Assembly: GCF_002008365.1 (NCBI RefSeq) | Contig: NZ_MRDL01000037.1 | Location: 213,357-277,356, forward strand | Direction: 5' to 3' | Source of the DNA: Rhizobium leguminosarum bv. viciae USDA 2370 | GTDB taxonomy: Bacteria; Pseudomonadota; Alphaproteobacteria; Rhizobiales; Rhizobiaceae | DNA: 64,000 bases | Part shown: piece by piece, positions 52,101 through 61,463 of the stretch | Position numbering within the stretch: the first letter of the stretch is position 1 | Layout: the number at the start of each line of letters is the position of its first letter | The notes under the pieces: generated by a model | Database searches by the model: none | The model's input: the letters and a program-made list of their open reading frames with translations, nothing else | Told to the model about the DNA's origin: nothing | Made by a program: the position numbers and the translations under genes

Positions 52101-53132
52101 TTATGCCTGCTCCGTATAAACATTCTCAGACAACTCAGACACGTCAGGCGCGGGACTTGCTTTTGCGAATTCGATACCTGCTGCGATCTCATCGCGAACC
52201 GACTGCCGGATTCCATCGAGCTCTGCGTCATTGGCAAAACCGAATTCCTTCAGTTGCGCTTCGAACCGGACGATAGGATCCCGATTGCTCATCCAGTCGT
52301 CGATTTCGTCTTTGGTGCGGTAGCGGTTTCGGTCGCTTTTGGAGTGACCGCGGTAACGATAGGTCTTGCACTCGATGAGCGATGGTCCTTCTCCGCCCTT
52401 CGCACGTTCGACGGCGTTGTGCGTGGCTTCCGCCACCTCGGAGAGCACGTTGCCGTCAACGATTACCCCCGGCATGCTGTAGGCACTGGCGCGGTCGGCG
52501 ATATTGGCAACTGCCGTCGAGCGCGCGGTCGAGGTCGACATGCCGTAGCCGTTATTCTCGCAAACAAAGATTACGGGCAGCTTCCAAACGGAAGCCATGT
52601 TCAAGGCTTCGTGGAAGGCACCTTCGTTGTTTGCGCCGTCACCAAAGAAGCAGACGACGACTTTTCCGGTCTTGAGCCGCTTGGATGTCAGCGCGGCACC
52701 AACGGCGATAGGCAAGCCGCCCCCGACGATTCCGTTTGCGCCGAGATTGCCGGTCGTGACGTCTGCAATATGCATGGAACCGCCGCGGCCGGCGCAATAG
52801 CCAGTCGTTTTACCGAAGAATTCTGCAAACATGCGTTTGACGTCAGCGCCCTTGGCAATGCAGTGCCCGTGGCCACGATGGGTCGAGGTGATCTGATCCT
52901 GTTGCGTCAGCGGGAGGCAAACGCCCATGGCGCTTGCTTCCTGGCCAATCGACAGATGCATCGTTCCGTGGATGAGACCACGCGTGTAGCTTTCCTCAGC
53001 GCCTTCCTCGAACTGGCGGATGAGGTGCATCTTCCGAAGAGCGTCCAGCAACTGCTCGCGCGTATATTGTCTGTAGATGAAGGGAAGATTGCTGGTCTCG
53101 GCACTCTTCATCGCTCTTGCTGAATTCGCCAT
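52101..53132 (-). CDS. 2-oxo acid/acetoin dehydrogenase E1 alpha subunit
   Basis: A 343-residue thiamine-diphosphate-binding subunit with the motif FFGDGANNEGAFHEALNMAS continuing to FVCENN, plus HRGHGHCIAKG and GGSMHIADVTTGNLGANGIV. It is close in layout to acetoin dehydrogenase AcoA and acetyl-forming pyruvate dehydrogenases. GGGAGG precedes the ATG by five to six bases. Its position directly after an unusual NAD-dependent dehydrogenase suggests that enzyme supplies its dicarbonyl or 2-oxo substrate. Confidence 0.92.
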   Translation of the reverse strand: MANSARAMKSAETSNLPFIYRQYTREQLLDALRKMHLIRQFEEGAEESYTRGLIHGTMHLSIGQEASAMGVCLPLTQQDQITSTHRGHGHCIAKGADVKRMFAEFFGKTTGYCAGRGGSMHIADVTTGNLGANGIVGGGLPIAVGAALTSKRLKTGKVVVCFFGDGANNEGAFHEALNMASVWKLPVIFVCENNGYGMSTSTARSTAVANIADRASAYSMPGVIVDGNVLSEVAEATHNAVERAKGGEGPSLIECKTYRYRGHSKSDRNRYRTKDEIDDWMSNRDPIVRFEAQLKEFGFANDAELDGIRQSVRDEIAAGIEFAKASPAPDVSELSENVYTEQA

Positions 53133-54458
53133 TTATGCCTCCCTGCCGTAAACCAGAGCGTCTTGCTTTGCGCGCAAGGCTGCAAGACGAGAGCCTTCCG
53201 CCACCGATGCATTGCGGTAAGTAATCAGTTCGCCCTTCTTGATCGGCGCGGTGACCTTGCCTCCTTGCAGCATGCCGCACGGAATAGCAGAGGCACTTCG
53301 AGCTTCAGGCGCAGTCATGATCCATGCGCGATAGCAGTACTCGCCGATTGCATCGAGCTTTTCGCCGGGCTGAAGATCCTTCTTGGCCACTGCACACACC
53401 TCGGCGACAGGCGTAGACAGAGGGACCATGTCCGGCTTTCCGTAAAGAACGACACGGGCGCAGGTGAGCGGCACTTCCAATGAGGTCAGATGATACGGCC
53501 GGTGGAAGGTGAAATACGGCCCCTTCCCCATCTTCAGATCTTCCATGCGCTCCGAGATTCGCGGATGGGACATGTCGGCAACAACGAACACACCAGGGGC
53601 AACACCCTTTCCAATCGAATAGTCGACGACCCCGACCTTCGTCAGCACGCCGCCGTCCTTTTCAGGCACGAGTACCGTTGACAACTGGTCAAGCGTGGCC
53701 GCCGGCCCGTGCATGCCAGGTTTATCCGGCACAAGACCCGTGGCGTTTGCAATGGCGGCCATTTCCACCATCGTTTTCGAGCCGTCCACGAATTCGACAA
53801 GCATGCGGACGTTCATGTTTCGGCGAGCCGCTTCCTCGGCGTACTGGTCGGGGACCGCGTCGATGTTCAAGGGGTTATTTTTGCCTTTGCCTGCCGCAAC
53901 GATTGGATGTCCCATCGCTGAAACAAACTCGATCAATTCGATACAAGATGATGGCTCGTCTCCGGCACCCAGGGAGTAAGTAACTCCGAGCCGCTCGGCC
54001 TCGCTTTTGAGATATGCACCAATCGTGACGTCCGCTTCCACGTTCATCATCACGAGGTGCTTGCCATGCTCCATGGCCGCCAGACCGATTTCCGCGCCCA
54101 CGGCGGGGACACCAGTGGCATCGATCACGACATCGATCAGTCCGCTATTCAGGATATTGGCGGAATCGGCCGTGACGGCAATCTTCCCGTCCTCAATCAC
54201 AGAGTTGAGCTGATCCGCGGTTGCGGCTTCACGATGATGGCCATCAGCCTGGTAAGCGATATCGACGGCTTCGCGGGCGCGGGCGAGGTTGAGATCGCAG
54301 ATTGCCCCGATCGTGATTCCAGTCATGTGTGCGACGCGGGTGACGATGTCGGTCCCCATCTCCCCGCTGCCAATAAGGCCAATACGAATAGGTTTTCCGT
54401 CGGTCTCTCGACGCAGCAGATCGCGTGCGAGCCCGGTTGGCGCAACGTTGATGGGCAT
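53133..54458 (-). CDS. Homoserine-dehydrogenase-like NAD-binding oxidoreductase with SAF-like C-terminus
   Basis: A 441-residue protein. The N-terminal Rossmann motif is RIGLIGSGEMGTDIVTRVA (about residues 24-42), followed by DVVIDATGVPAVGAEIGLAA and a central catalytic-type domain (SLGAGDEPSSCIELIEFVSA, GKGKNNPLNIDAVPD). The C-terminal 90 residues look like a SAF/beta-clip domain (VAKKDLQPGEKLDAIGEYCY, IPCGMLQGGKVTAPIKKGEL). Members of this group are found in sugar-catabolism clusters, but I cannot name the reaction. GGGAGG lies six bases before the ATG. It leads the minus-strand operon with E1 alpha. Confidence 0.8.
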   Translation of the reverse strand: MPINVAPTGLARDLLRRETDGKPIRIGLIGSGEMGTDIVTRVAHMTGITIGAICDLNLARAREAVDIAYQADGHHREAATADQLNSVIEDGKIAVTADSANILNSGLIDVVIDATGVPAVGAEIGLAAMEHGKHLVMMNVEADVTIGAYLKSEAERLGVTYSLGAGDEPSSCIELIEFVSAMGHPIVAAGKGKNNPLNIDAVPDQYAEEAARRNMNVRMLVEFVDGSKTMVEMAAIANATGLVPDKPGMHGPAATLDQLSTVLVPEKDGGVLTKVGVVDYSIGKGVAPGVFVVADMSHPRISERMEDLKMGKGPYFTFHRPYHLTSLEVPLTCARVVLYGKPDMVPLSTPVAEVCAVAKKDLQPGEKLDAIGEYCYRAWIMTAPEARSASAIPCGMLQGGKVTAPIKKGELITYRNASVAEGSRLAALRAKQDALVYGREA

Positions 54459-54487
54459 TCCATTCCTCCCAAATTCACTCGGGATGA

Positions 54488-54516
54488 TTGGTAGTGTACA
54501 TTTGTTATTTCGTCAA
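54488..54516 (-). promoter_or_regulatory. Candidate promoter of the SAF-dehydrogenase/E1-E2-E3 operon
   Basis: On the minus strand TTGACG (54511-54516), 17 bases, then TACCAA (54488-54493), about 30 bases before the start codon. Around it lie AACAAATGT and AACACGTATGTT-like words that could form a regulator site, but I see no clean palindrome. Confidence 0.5.
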
Positions 54517-54686
54517 CACGTATGTTCTTTATCGCTGCTGCATTAGGCGAAATTTCGTGGGTTTTGGTGCGTGGAGAGAACTTTTATCTCCACGATGAAC
54601 ACTCGGACAAACTTTGATTGCACGCGGAACTACAGCTACCGAAGCGGCTCGCGCCTCGCGCCGTTAATTATTGGCGTCTACGCTCG

Positions 54687-55664
54687 CTAAGGGCGTTCAG
54701 CTGTTGAATTGAGCAGCGCGGTCGCGGTCTGTTCGTCGGTCACAAAAGTGGTCGGCTTGATCGTAACAAGAGACGCCCGAAGCGCCTCCAGCTTTTCCGG
54801 CCCGCCCGAGATCAGGATGCGTTCGGGCGTGCGCCTCAGACGGTCGAGATTGACCGAGATAACCCGAGCGTTGACTTCGTGGTCAATGACATTCCCGTCC
54901 TTGTCAATGAAGTTGTAAAGAATATCTCCAACCGCGCCGGCGTCTATCAATGAGCGCCGATCCGCTTCACTCAGATATCCGGTGCGATAGCTTGTGGTTA
55001 GCGCAGAGATGCCCCCGACTGAGAGAAGTGCGACGTCCAGCTTATCTGCCATCTCAAAGATAGCGGCAAGGCCGCATCTCTCCAGCAACGCATGTTTTGT
55101 CTCCGGGCTGTCGACGACAGCGGGCGCCGTGACAAGGAAGCCCTCTCCCTTAAACAGCTCTGCGAACTGCCAAGCGAACTCTGCGGGATTAAAGCGACGG
55201 GCGGCAGAAATGCCGCCGAGCAGCGACACGACGCGGAAGTCATCAAGTGCGGCCCCGGCAATAAATGGCAATGTGTTGTAGAGGGTGCGCCCCCAACCCA
55301 CACCGACGATCATGCCGGAATGCATTATTCCTGTGATTAGCGCTCCCGCTGCTGCTGCAATCACCTTGGTCGGATCACCTTCAGCATCTGCGAAGGGTGC
55401 GACAATTGCTTGTTTTATCCCGAAGGTTACCTCTAGCTCCCTTTCAAGAGCGATCATTTCGGAAAGCGCCGAAGATATAGTAACACGGACCTCGTTACGG
55501 CGGCGTGCTTCCGCAAGAAGCCTTACGACCATGACGCGATTTATGCCCAGGTGAGCAGCAATGTCGTTCTGCGTGTAATTCTCTATGTGATAAAGCCACG
55601 CCACTCGCGCCCGCAGCCTTTCAGACTCAGTCTGAACCATGACAACTGGAGGCGTGGTCTGCAT
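54687..55664 (-). CDS. SorC/DeoR-family sugar-binding transcriptional regulator
   Basis: A 325-residue regulator. The N-terminal helix-turn-helix is ENYTQNDIAAHLGINRVMVVRLLAEARRR. The effector domain has the sugar-phosphate-binding pattern GMIVGVGWGRTLYNTL, VVSLLGGISAARRFN and DVALLSVGGISALTTS. It is encoded between the minus-strand enzyme operon and the divergent plus-strand transport operon, both of which it probably controls in response to a phosphorylated sugar. Confidence 0.9.
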   Translation of the reverse strand: MQTTPPVVMVQTESERLRARVAWLYHIENYTQNDIAAHLGINRVMVVRLLAEARRRNEVRVTISSALSEMIALERELEVTFGIKQAIVAPFADAEGDPTKVIAAAAGALITGIMHSGMIVGVGWGRTLYNTLPFIAGAALDDFRVVSLLGGISAARRFNPAEFAWQFAELFKGEGFLVTAPAVVDSPETKHALLERCGLAAIFEMADKLDVALLSVGGISALTTSYRTGYLSEADRRSLIDAGAVGDILYNFIDKDGNVIDHEVNARVISVNLDRLRRTPERILISGGPEKLEALRASLVTIKPTTFVTDEQTATALLNSTAERP

Positions 55665-55861
55665 TTAGCTTCCTTCCGGATGTTTCGAAATTAGGGCGGA
55701 TAACGCCGTGAGGGGTTCACCGATCTTCCGCAAACGACCGCGGCGTCGCCGAGTTTTGAATTTCCTGTCCTGTACAAGATTTATCACCCAGTGGATAGAT
55801 CGGTTCGATTGCTCCCTAAACAATCGCTGCAGCGCACAAATATGTTTTGAAAATTGACTAT

Positions 55862-55884
55862 GTTCGCATTTCGCGCAAACGAAC
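55862..55884. promoter_or_regulatory. Inverted repeat GTTCG-N13-CGAAC
   Basis: A candidate operator upstream of the TTGACA at 55899. The same arms recur at 55945-55964 downstream of it. Confidence 0.45.
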
Positions 55885-55944
55885 TGCCAAAAAAATGGTT
55901 GACAGGCGCCTATCATGAACACATTGTATTTTGTAATAGCAATT

Positions 55945-55964
55945 GTTCGCCTCTGAAAACGAAC
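55945..55964. promoter_or_regulatory. Inverted repeat GTTCG-N10-CGAAC
   Basis: The second copy of the same inverted arms, about 90 bases before the binding-protein start and just after the presumed transcription start. Confidence 0.45.
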
Positions 55965-56054
55965 GAGAGCTACCGGAGCGGAGTGGAGGCCGCGCCAGAC
56001 CTACTTGCCTCCATTGGCATTCAGCTGATTTATTCAGATTGGGAGGAGTACAAC

Positions 56055-57611
56055 ATGACAGTTTTAAGTTCGGGCGTATCCCGCCGCGGATTCCTGAGGC
56101 ATTCCGCAGCTTTCGGGCTTGCTGCAGGCGCCGCCACGGCCCTCAGGCTGCCCGCGTTTGCGCAATCGGGTCTTCCAGATGTTCAATCCGTTTTGGACAA
56201 GATTTCCGTGAAAGACTATGTCCGCGAGGACTACCGCAAGCTCTACAAAATGTCTGATGATCCACTGTGGGATCCGGCGAAGGACTGGATTCGTACGGTA
56301 GACTGGGAAAAAGTTCGCTCGGAGCAGAGCGGAAAGACAGTCAGGTTTGCTGTAGGCGCTGCCGACCAGGAGTCTGCGGCCGAGGGGCTTAAGCCCTTTG
56401 AACAGCTGTCGGGCATCACGGTCGAACTGGTTCCCATCCCGGACGATAGCTTCTACGATAAGGCGGTTTCGGAGTTCATTTCCGGCAACGCCTCCTTCGA
56501 TGCTCTGCAGTTCTTCTCGCCCTGGCTTGGAGACTTTGCGGGGCCAGGATTTCTCGCCGATCTCAGCGAATACGCAGAGAAATGGAAACTACCACTCGAC
56601 GACTTCTATGACACCTACCGTCTGAACTACGGCTACGTCGGCGGCAAGCTTGTCGGCATTCCGTTCGACTGCGACGTTCAGATGGTGCACCTGCGAAAGT
56701 CGATCATTGAGAAGATACTTGGCGGACCCATTGATCGAGCTCAATCGGTACCGAGCTACGACGAACTCATTCGCATCACTGCCGAAGCAAACAAGCTCGG
56801 TGGTGGCGTGGCCGGCGTGGGCTTAATGGCGGCCCGTGGTTTCTGGGCAACTTACACATGGGAGCATATCGCGGCACAAGCCGGTCTTTCCCTGTTTGAT
56901 AGCCAATGGAATCCGCAACTCACAAGCGATGCCGGAATGAAAGCTATGGATATCATCATGGCTCTTCAGAAAAATGCCATCGAAGGCGTTTCCGGTGCAG
57001 GCTGGGGTGAAAACCGTGCCGCCTGGCTTGGTGGCCAGGTTGCAACAAACATCAGCTGGCAGGACAGCGGCACGCAAGCCATGCGGCCTGATCAGTCGAA
57101 GATCGTCGATGACTTCGTTACGATCTACGAGCCGCGGATTTCGGGCGGTGTATTCGCCCCGCCGAACATTGCCGGTTCGACCTCCTGTGTTGCGGCCACG
57201 TCGCAAAATCCCGAGGGCGCGTTCCTTATGCTCGCGTTCCTCACGACTTCGTCTATCATGGCGATGAACGAAGCCAATGCGAATGGCGTTGCTCCAGGCT
57301 ACCGTTCCGTCCTCGGAAACGAACGTCTTCGGGCTGTAAGCCAACCCATGAAGGTCTGGGCGGACAGCCTGGAGCACGCATGGTGCGCACCCCGCATTCC
57401 TGGGATGTTCGAAATGGAGCAGGCACTCGGGAATGAAATCAATCGGGCGGTCACCGGTCAGATTTCAGCTAAGGAAGCCCTGGAGAACGGGGAAAAGGCC
57501 TGGAAGAGTATCCTGGAGAAGAATGGCTTTTCCGGTGGAAACGGCCCGATCGCTTACGCGGATGCGGAGCCAGGGCTTTATGTAGGTAAAGGCAAGGCAT
57601 TGCCATTCTAA
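56055..57611 (+). CDS. Tat-exported family 1 solute-binding protein
   Basis: A periplasmic sugar-type receptor of about 518 residues. The ATG at 56055 has GGGAGGAG upstream and opens a twin-arginine signal: SRRGFLRHSAAFGLAAGAA, cleaved near FAQS. The mature part has VGIPFDCDVQMVHLRKSII and TNISWQDSGTQAM. Tat export implies it folds, perhaps with a cofactor, before crossing the membrane. An in-frame extension back to 55854 is not credible, since it overlaps the control region. It is the first gene of the transport/kinase operon. Confidence 0.9.
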   Translation: MTVLSSGVSRRGFLRHSAAFGLAAGAATALRLPAFAQSGLPDVQSVLDKISVKDYVREDYRKLYKMSDDPLWDPAKDWIRTVDWEKVRSEQSGKTVRFAVGAADQESAAEGLKPFEQLSGITVELVPIPDDSFYDKAVSEFISGNASFDALQFFSPWLGDFAGPGFLADLSEYAEKWKLPLDDFYDTYRLNYGYVGGKLVGIPFDCDVQMVHLRKSIIEKILGGPIDRAQSVPSYDELIRITAEANKLGGGVAGVGLMAARGFWATYTWEHIAAQAGLSLFDSQWNPQLTSDAGMKAMDIIMALQKNAIEGVSGAGWGENRAAWLGGQVATNISWQDSGTQAMRPDQSKIVDDFVTIYEPRISGGVFAPPNIAGSTSCVAATSQNPEGAFLMLAFLTTSSIMAMNEANANGVAPGYRSVLGNERLRAVSQPMKVWADSLEHAWCAPRIPGMFEMEQALGNEINRAVTGQISAKEALENGEKAWKSILEKNGFSGGNGPIAYADAEPGLYVGKGKALPF

Positions 57612-57612
57612 G

Positions 57613-58563
57613 ATGATGACACATTCCGCTCAAGAACTTGAAACGGAGGCGGCGTTTGCCGCCTCCCCCATCAAGATAACCGCTAGACCTCGTCCCCGTT
57701 CGGCTACGGCGAGGAAGGCCTTCCCGTATCTCTTAGTTGGACCTGCTGTAGCCTACCTGCTCGCGATTACCCTGTATCCAGGCCTATTCGCGATGTACCA
57801 AAGCCTCTTTGTAGTCAAGTTCGTAAACTGGTCTTGGGTCGGGCTCGGCAACTACACGCGAATAATCCAAGACCGCGAATTCTGGGCCGCTCTGGGGAAC
57901 ACCGCTATCATCGGCGGCATATCCCTCGCCCTGCAGTCCGTGATCGCGATGGCTGTGGCCTTCTTCTGTTACCGCGACCCGTTTGTCCGCGGCTGGCGGA
58001 TCATTTTCCTGATGCCGATGCTGTTCATGCCCTCGGCAGTGGCATTCATCTGGAAGCTGGCGTTCAATGACGGCCGCGTAATCTCCGATATCCTCATGTC
58101 GATCGGAGTGGTCTCTAACAATGTCGACTGGCTTGCGTCCATCTGGCTCGCCAGACTGACACTGATCGTCGCGGACGTATGGCAGTGGACGCCCTTTCTT
58201 TTCATCATCTTTGTCGGCGGCCTTCAGGGGCAGGACGAGGAGATTGAGGAAGCGGCCCGCTTGGACGGGGCAAGCTGGAGCAGCATTTTCTGGAACATCT
58301 CACTGCCGATGATGAAGCCTATCATCGTGGTTGCCGTAACGCTGCGCGGCATCGACATCACAACAATGTTCACGAACGTATACATCATGACCCAAGGCAC
58401 ACCAGGCGGTGCGACGGAGACGATGAGCTTCTTCATCTATCGTCAGGGCTTCAGGATGTTCAATTTCGGATACGCGTCCGCGGCATCGGTGCTGATGCTG
58501 ATCTTCACGATCGTAATCGCACAAACCGTCGTGAAGCGCGCATTCAAATCCGGGAAATCATGA
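57613..58563 (+). CDS. Sugar ABC transporter permease (UgpA/MalF type)
   Basis: A 316-residue protein with six helices and the EAA loop (IEEAARLDGASWSSIFWNISLPMMKP). It has a cytoplasmic N-terminal extension of about 35 residues rich in arginine and proline (KITARPRPRSATARKAFPYL). It starts one base after the binding-protein stop. Confidence 0.9.
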   Translation: MMTHSAQELETEAAFAASPIKITARPRPRSATARKAFPYLLVGPAVAYLLAITLYPGLFAMYQSLFVVKFVNWSWVGLGNYTRIIQDREFWAALGNTAIIGGISLALQSVIAMAVAFFCYRDPFVRGWRIIFLMPMLFMPSAVAFIWKLAFNDGRVISDILMSIGVVSNNVDWLASIWLARLTLIVADVWQWTPFLFIIFVGGLQGQDEEIEEAARLDGASWSSIFWNISLPMMKPIIVVAVTLRGIDITTMFTNVYIMTQGTPGGATETMSFFIYRQGFRMFNFGYASAASVLMLIFTIVIAQTVVKRAFKSGKS

Positions 58564-58564
58564 C

Positions 58565-59407
58565 ATGGCCAGTATTCGAAAAAGCGGCGGTGAGAGCCTC
58601 CTCCTTCGCTACGTCATCCTTGTCGCATGGGCGCTCGTTTGTCTCGTTCCCATTGTTTGGTTCCTGACAATCGGCTTCAGGCCAAGAACGGAAATCATTG
58701 TGCCGAGGCCGATCTACTGGCCCACCTGGAGCTTGGACGCCTGGCGCCTGCTCGTCAGCGACTGGCCGATAGCGTCCTATCTTAGAAACTCAGTCGTTGC
58801 GGTCGCAGGTTCGGTCGTGATTGATTTGATTTTGGCGATTCCGGCAGCCTTCGCCTTGGCTCGTTATGAGTTCCGCGGGCGAGAGGACATTGGCTTTTAC
58901 ATCCTGTCGACGCGGATGATGGCGCCGGCCATCGTTGCGGTGCCAATCTTCTTTCTGTTCAAGAATATGGGTTTGCTAGATTCCGTTTGGGCTCTGATGC
59001 TCATTTACGCGGCGATCAACCTCAGCCTCGTCACTTGGATCATTCGCAGCTACATGCTCGATATTCCAAAAGAACTGGAAGACGCTGCCCGTACCGACGG
59101 CGCGGGAGATTTGACCATTCTTTGGGAAATAATGATCCCGGCGTGCCTTCCCGGTATCATAACGGCTGCGGTGATCGCCTCAATCTTCGCAATCAACGAA
59201 TTTCTCTTCACCCTCCTCATCGCATCGACCTCAAAGGCCTACACGATGTCCGTTGCGCTCGCCAACTTCACAGGCGGCTCCGACGGGGTGATCTACAACG
59301 CAATTGCACTCGTCTCGTTCCTCGCATTCGCTCCGATCTTGATCCTCGTTATCTTGATCCAGAAGCATCTCTCGCGCGGCCTCACGATGGGCGCTGTGAA
59401 AGGATAA
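58565..59407 (+). CDS. Sugar ABC transporter permease (UgpE/MalG type)
   Basis: A 280-residue six-helix permease with the EAA loop ELEDAARTDGAGDLTILWEI followed by MIPACLPG, and the terminal QKHLSRGLTMGAVKG typical of MalG-type proteins. It starts one base after the first permease stop. Confidence 0.9.
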   Translation: MASIRKSGGESLLLRYVILVAWALVCLVPIVWFLTIGFRPRTEIIVPRPIYWPTWSLDAWRLLVSDWPIASYLRNSVVAVAGSVVIDLILAIPAAFALARYEFRGREDIGFYILSTRMMAPAIVAVPIFFLFKNMGLLDSVWALMLIYAAINLSLVTWIIRSYMLDIPKELEDAARTDGAGDLTILWEIMIPACLPGIITAAVIASIFAINEFLFTLLIASTSKAYTMSVALANFTGGSDGVIYNAIALVSFLAFAPILILVILIQKHLSRGLTMGAVKG

Positions 59408-59411
59408 TTCC

Positions 59412-60455
59412 ATGGCCTCTATTGAACTTAAGAATGTCGTGAAGAGCTTTGGCTCCTTCTTTGGTGTCAAAGACGTGAGTCTCGATATCGCTGACGAGGA
59501 GTTTCTCGTCCTCTTGGGGCCATCCGGCTGCGGCAAAACAACAACCATGCGCATGATTGCCGGTCTGGAACAACCTACTGGGGGGGAGATTCGCATAGAC
59601 GGCAACGTTATGAACGAAGTCGATGCTCGAGATCGAGACGTTGCCATGGTCTTCCAGGGCTATGCTCTGTACCCGAACATGTCGGTCTATGAGAACATTC
59701 GGTTTCCCTTGAGAATGAGGCGCATTCCAAAGGACAAGCATGACGGCCTCGTTCGTCGGGCCGCGGATATGGTTGAGCTCGGACCGTTTCTCGAACGCAA
59801 GCCTGGCGCGCTTTCGGGTGGTCAGAGACAGCGCGCTGCGCTCGCGCGTGCTATTGTTCGCCAGCCGCAAGTCTTCCTCATGGACGAGCCGCTTTCCAAC
59901 CTCGATGCAAAGCTTCGTGCCAGCATGCGTGTCCAGATCAAGCACATGCAGCGCGACCTGAAGGTGACCACGGTGTACGTGACCCACGACCAGATCGAGG
60001 CAATGACGCTTGCTGATCGGATCGTCATCATGAACAAGGGCGTAATTCAGCAGATCGGCACCCCCGATGAAATCTATTCGAACCCGGCAAATACGTTCGT
60101 AGCCGGGTTCATCGGATCGCCCCCTATGAACTTGGTGTCGGGATTGGCGCAAGGTGGAGCTTTTTCGGCTCCCGGCGTGAAGGTCGCTTGCCCGGCTAAG
60201 CTGTCCGGCCAAGTTACCCTCGGTTTCCGGCCGGAGGATTGCGTGGTTGGTGGCGAAAATCTCCAAGGCGTCGTTTACGGTGTCGAGCCGACCGGGGACA
60301 TCACCTACCTGTCCGTCCGCACCCCAGAGAGGACCTTTGAAATCAAAGCCGGCCGGGATTTCCGGGCAAAAATAGATTCCACCATATCGATCGGGTTCGA
60401 TTCTAGCCGGCTCTACTACTTCGACAGTGACGGCGACAGGATCGGAGTTCAATGA
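59412..60455 (+). CDS. Sugar ABC transporter ATPase (UgpC/MalK type)
   Basis: A 347-residue ATPase with Walker A GPSGCGKTTTM, the Q-loop VFQGYALYPNMSV, the signature LSGGQRQRAALAR, Walker B VFLMDEPLSNLD, VTHDQIEAM, and a C-terminal TOBE domain (LGFRPEDCVVG). Its ATGA end overlaps the kinase start, so kinase and transporter are made together. Confidence 0.92.
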   Translation: MASIELKNVVKSFGSFFGVKDVSLDIADEEFLVLLGPSGCGKTTTMRMIAGLEQPTGGEIRIDGNVMNEVDARDRDVAMVFQGYALYPNMSVYENIRFPLRMRRIPKDKHDGLVRRAADMVELGPFLERKPGALSGGQRQRAALARAIVRQPQVFLMDEPLSNLDAKLRASMRVQIKHMQRDLKVTTVYVTHDQIEAMTLADRIVIMNKGVIQQIGTPDEIYSNPANTFVAGFIGSPPMNLVSGLAQGGAFSAPGVKVACPAKLSGQVTLGFRPEDCVVGGENLQGVVYGVEPTGDITYLSVRTPERTFEIKAGRDFRAKIDSTISIGFDSSRLYYFDSDGDRIGVQ

Positions 60456-61444
60456 TGTCGGCGGCCTTTGATTTCAGTTGCGTCGGCTTTTACACTTTCG
60501 ATGCTCTTTGCCGACCTGTCACGGAAATCCCTCCAGAGGGGCAAACGCTTTTCGTGGAAGACTTTACGCTTGCCGTATCCGGAGCGGCCGGATCCGCTGC
60601 GATTGTAGCTGCCAAGTACGGGCTTCGGGTACAAGCGGTCGGCGGAGTGGGCTATGATGACATGGGCGACTGGGTCCGTATGAAGCTTCAGTCTTTCGGC
60701 GTAGACACGACGATGATGCGGCGCTACGAGGGCTACACAACATCCTGCTCCATCGTGACGACTCGGCCGAACGGTCAGCGACCGGCACTCCACAAGCGCG
60801 GTGCGACCGATGCGTTCTTCGTATCAGATTCGGAAATAGATCGAGTCCTCGACACCAAAATCCTGCATGTGGGGGGAGTCGGCCTGATGAACCGGATGGA
60901 TGACTGTGGTCGTACGGCCGAACTCATGGCTGAAGCGCGTCGCCGCGGTGTGACAACAACGCTCGACGTCTTCGCTTCAACGTCAGACGATCTCCCTAAG
61001 GTCGAAGCTCTTTTGCCCTACACGGACTACTTTCTTCCCTCTGAAGAGGAAGCCCGGGCGCTCTCTGGGATGACCCACAACAAGGAGCTGGCGGATTTTC
61101 TTCTTGGCAGAGGCGCGAAATGCGTCATTCTGACCCTGGGAGCAGAGGGCGCCTATTACCATGACCAGTCCGGCCTGGAGTTCCACTCGCCGGCGTTCAA
61201 GGTCGATGTGAAGTGCACATGCGGATGTGGTGATTGCTTTAACGGCGGATTCGCGAGCGGTTTGATAAAGGGACTGTCGCCTCGAGATGCAGTCGAACTC
61301 GGCCAAGCGTCGTCCGCATTGAATGCGACGGGTCTGGGAAGCCAGGCTGGCGTGCGAGATTATGATGCCACTCGGACATTTATAAAGAGGACATCGAGGC
61401 GCGGGTTGGGTTATGATGTCTCGGACCTAGAACACGCGCAATGA
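60452..61444 (+). CDS. PfkB-family carbohydrate kinase with cysteine-rich active-site motif
   Basis: A 330-residue ribokinase-like enzyme that phosphorylates a sugar or polyol. It has AVSGAAGSAAIVAAKYGLRV, QAVGGVGYDDMGDWVRMKL and an anion-hole/catalytic-base motif at residues 255-263. There the usual DTTGAGDxF reads CTCGCGDCF: the catalytic D261 is kept, but the leading Asp is Cys255 and four cysteines cluster within eight residues. The kinase is translationally coupled to the ATPase gene. It likely makes the phosphosugar sensed by the SorC regulator. Confidence 0.88.
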   Translation: MMSAAFDFSCVGFYTFDALCRPVTEIPPEGQTLFVEDFTLAVSGAAGSAAIVAAKYGLRVQAVGGVGYDDMGDWVRMKLQSFGVDTTMMRRYEGYTTSCSIVTTRPNGQRPALHKRGATDAFFVSDSEIDRVLDTKILHVGGVGLMNRMDDCGRTAELMAEARRRGVTTTLDVFASTSDDLPKVEALLPYTDYFLPSEEEARALSGMTHNKELADFLLGRGAKCVILTLGAEGAYYHDQSGLEFHSPAFKVDVKCTCGCGDCFNGGFASGLIKGLSPRDAVELGQASSALNATGLGSQAGVRDYDATRTFIKRTSRRGLGYDVSDLEHAQ

Positions 61445-61463
61445 GACAAGGAGGTCAGTCGGG

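Larger units (their letters stand above)
55665..56054. other. Control region before the second sugar ABC operon
   Basis: About 390 bases between the SorC gene and the binding protein. It contains two inverted GTTCG...CGAAC pairs (55862-55884, 13-base spacer; 55945-55964, 10-base spacer) and, between them, TTGACA (55899-55904) with a weak CATTGT 17 bases on (55922-55927). The pairs flank the promoter, as SorC-type operators might. Confidence 0.55.

Noticed and set aside
51810..53123. 437-codon plus-strand frame
   Set aside because: It is antisense to E1 alpha and part of E1 beta; no motif and no ribosome-binding site.
59382..60452. 356-codon minus-strand frame
   Set aside because: It is antisense to the sugar ABC ATPase gene, which is unambiguous.
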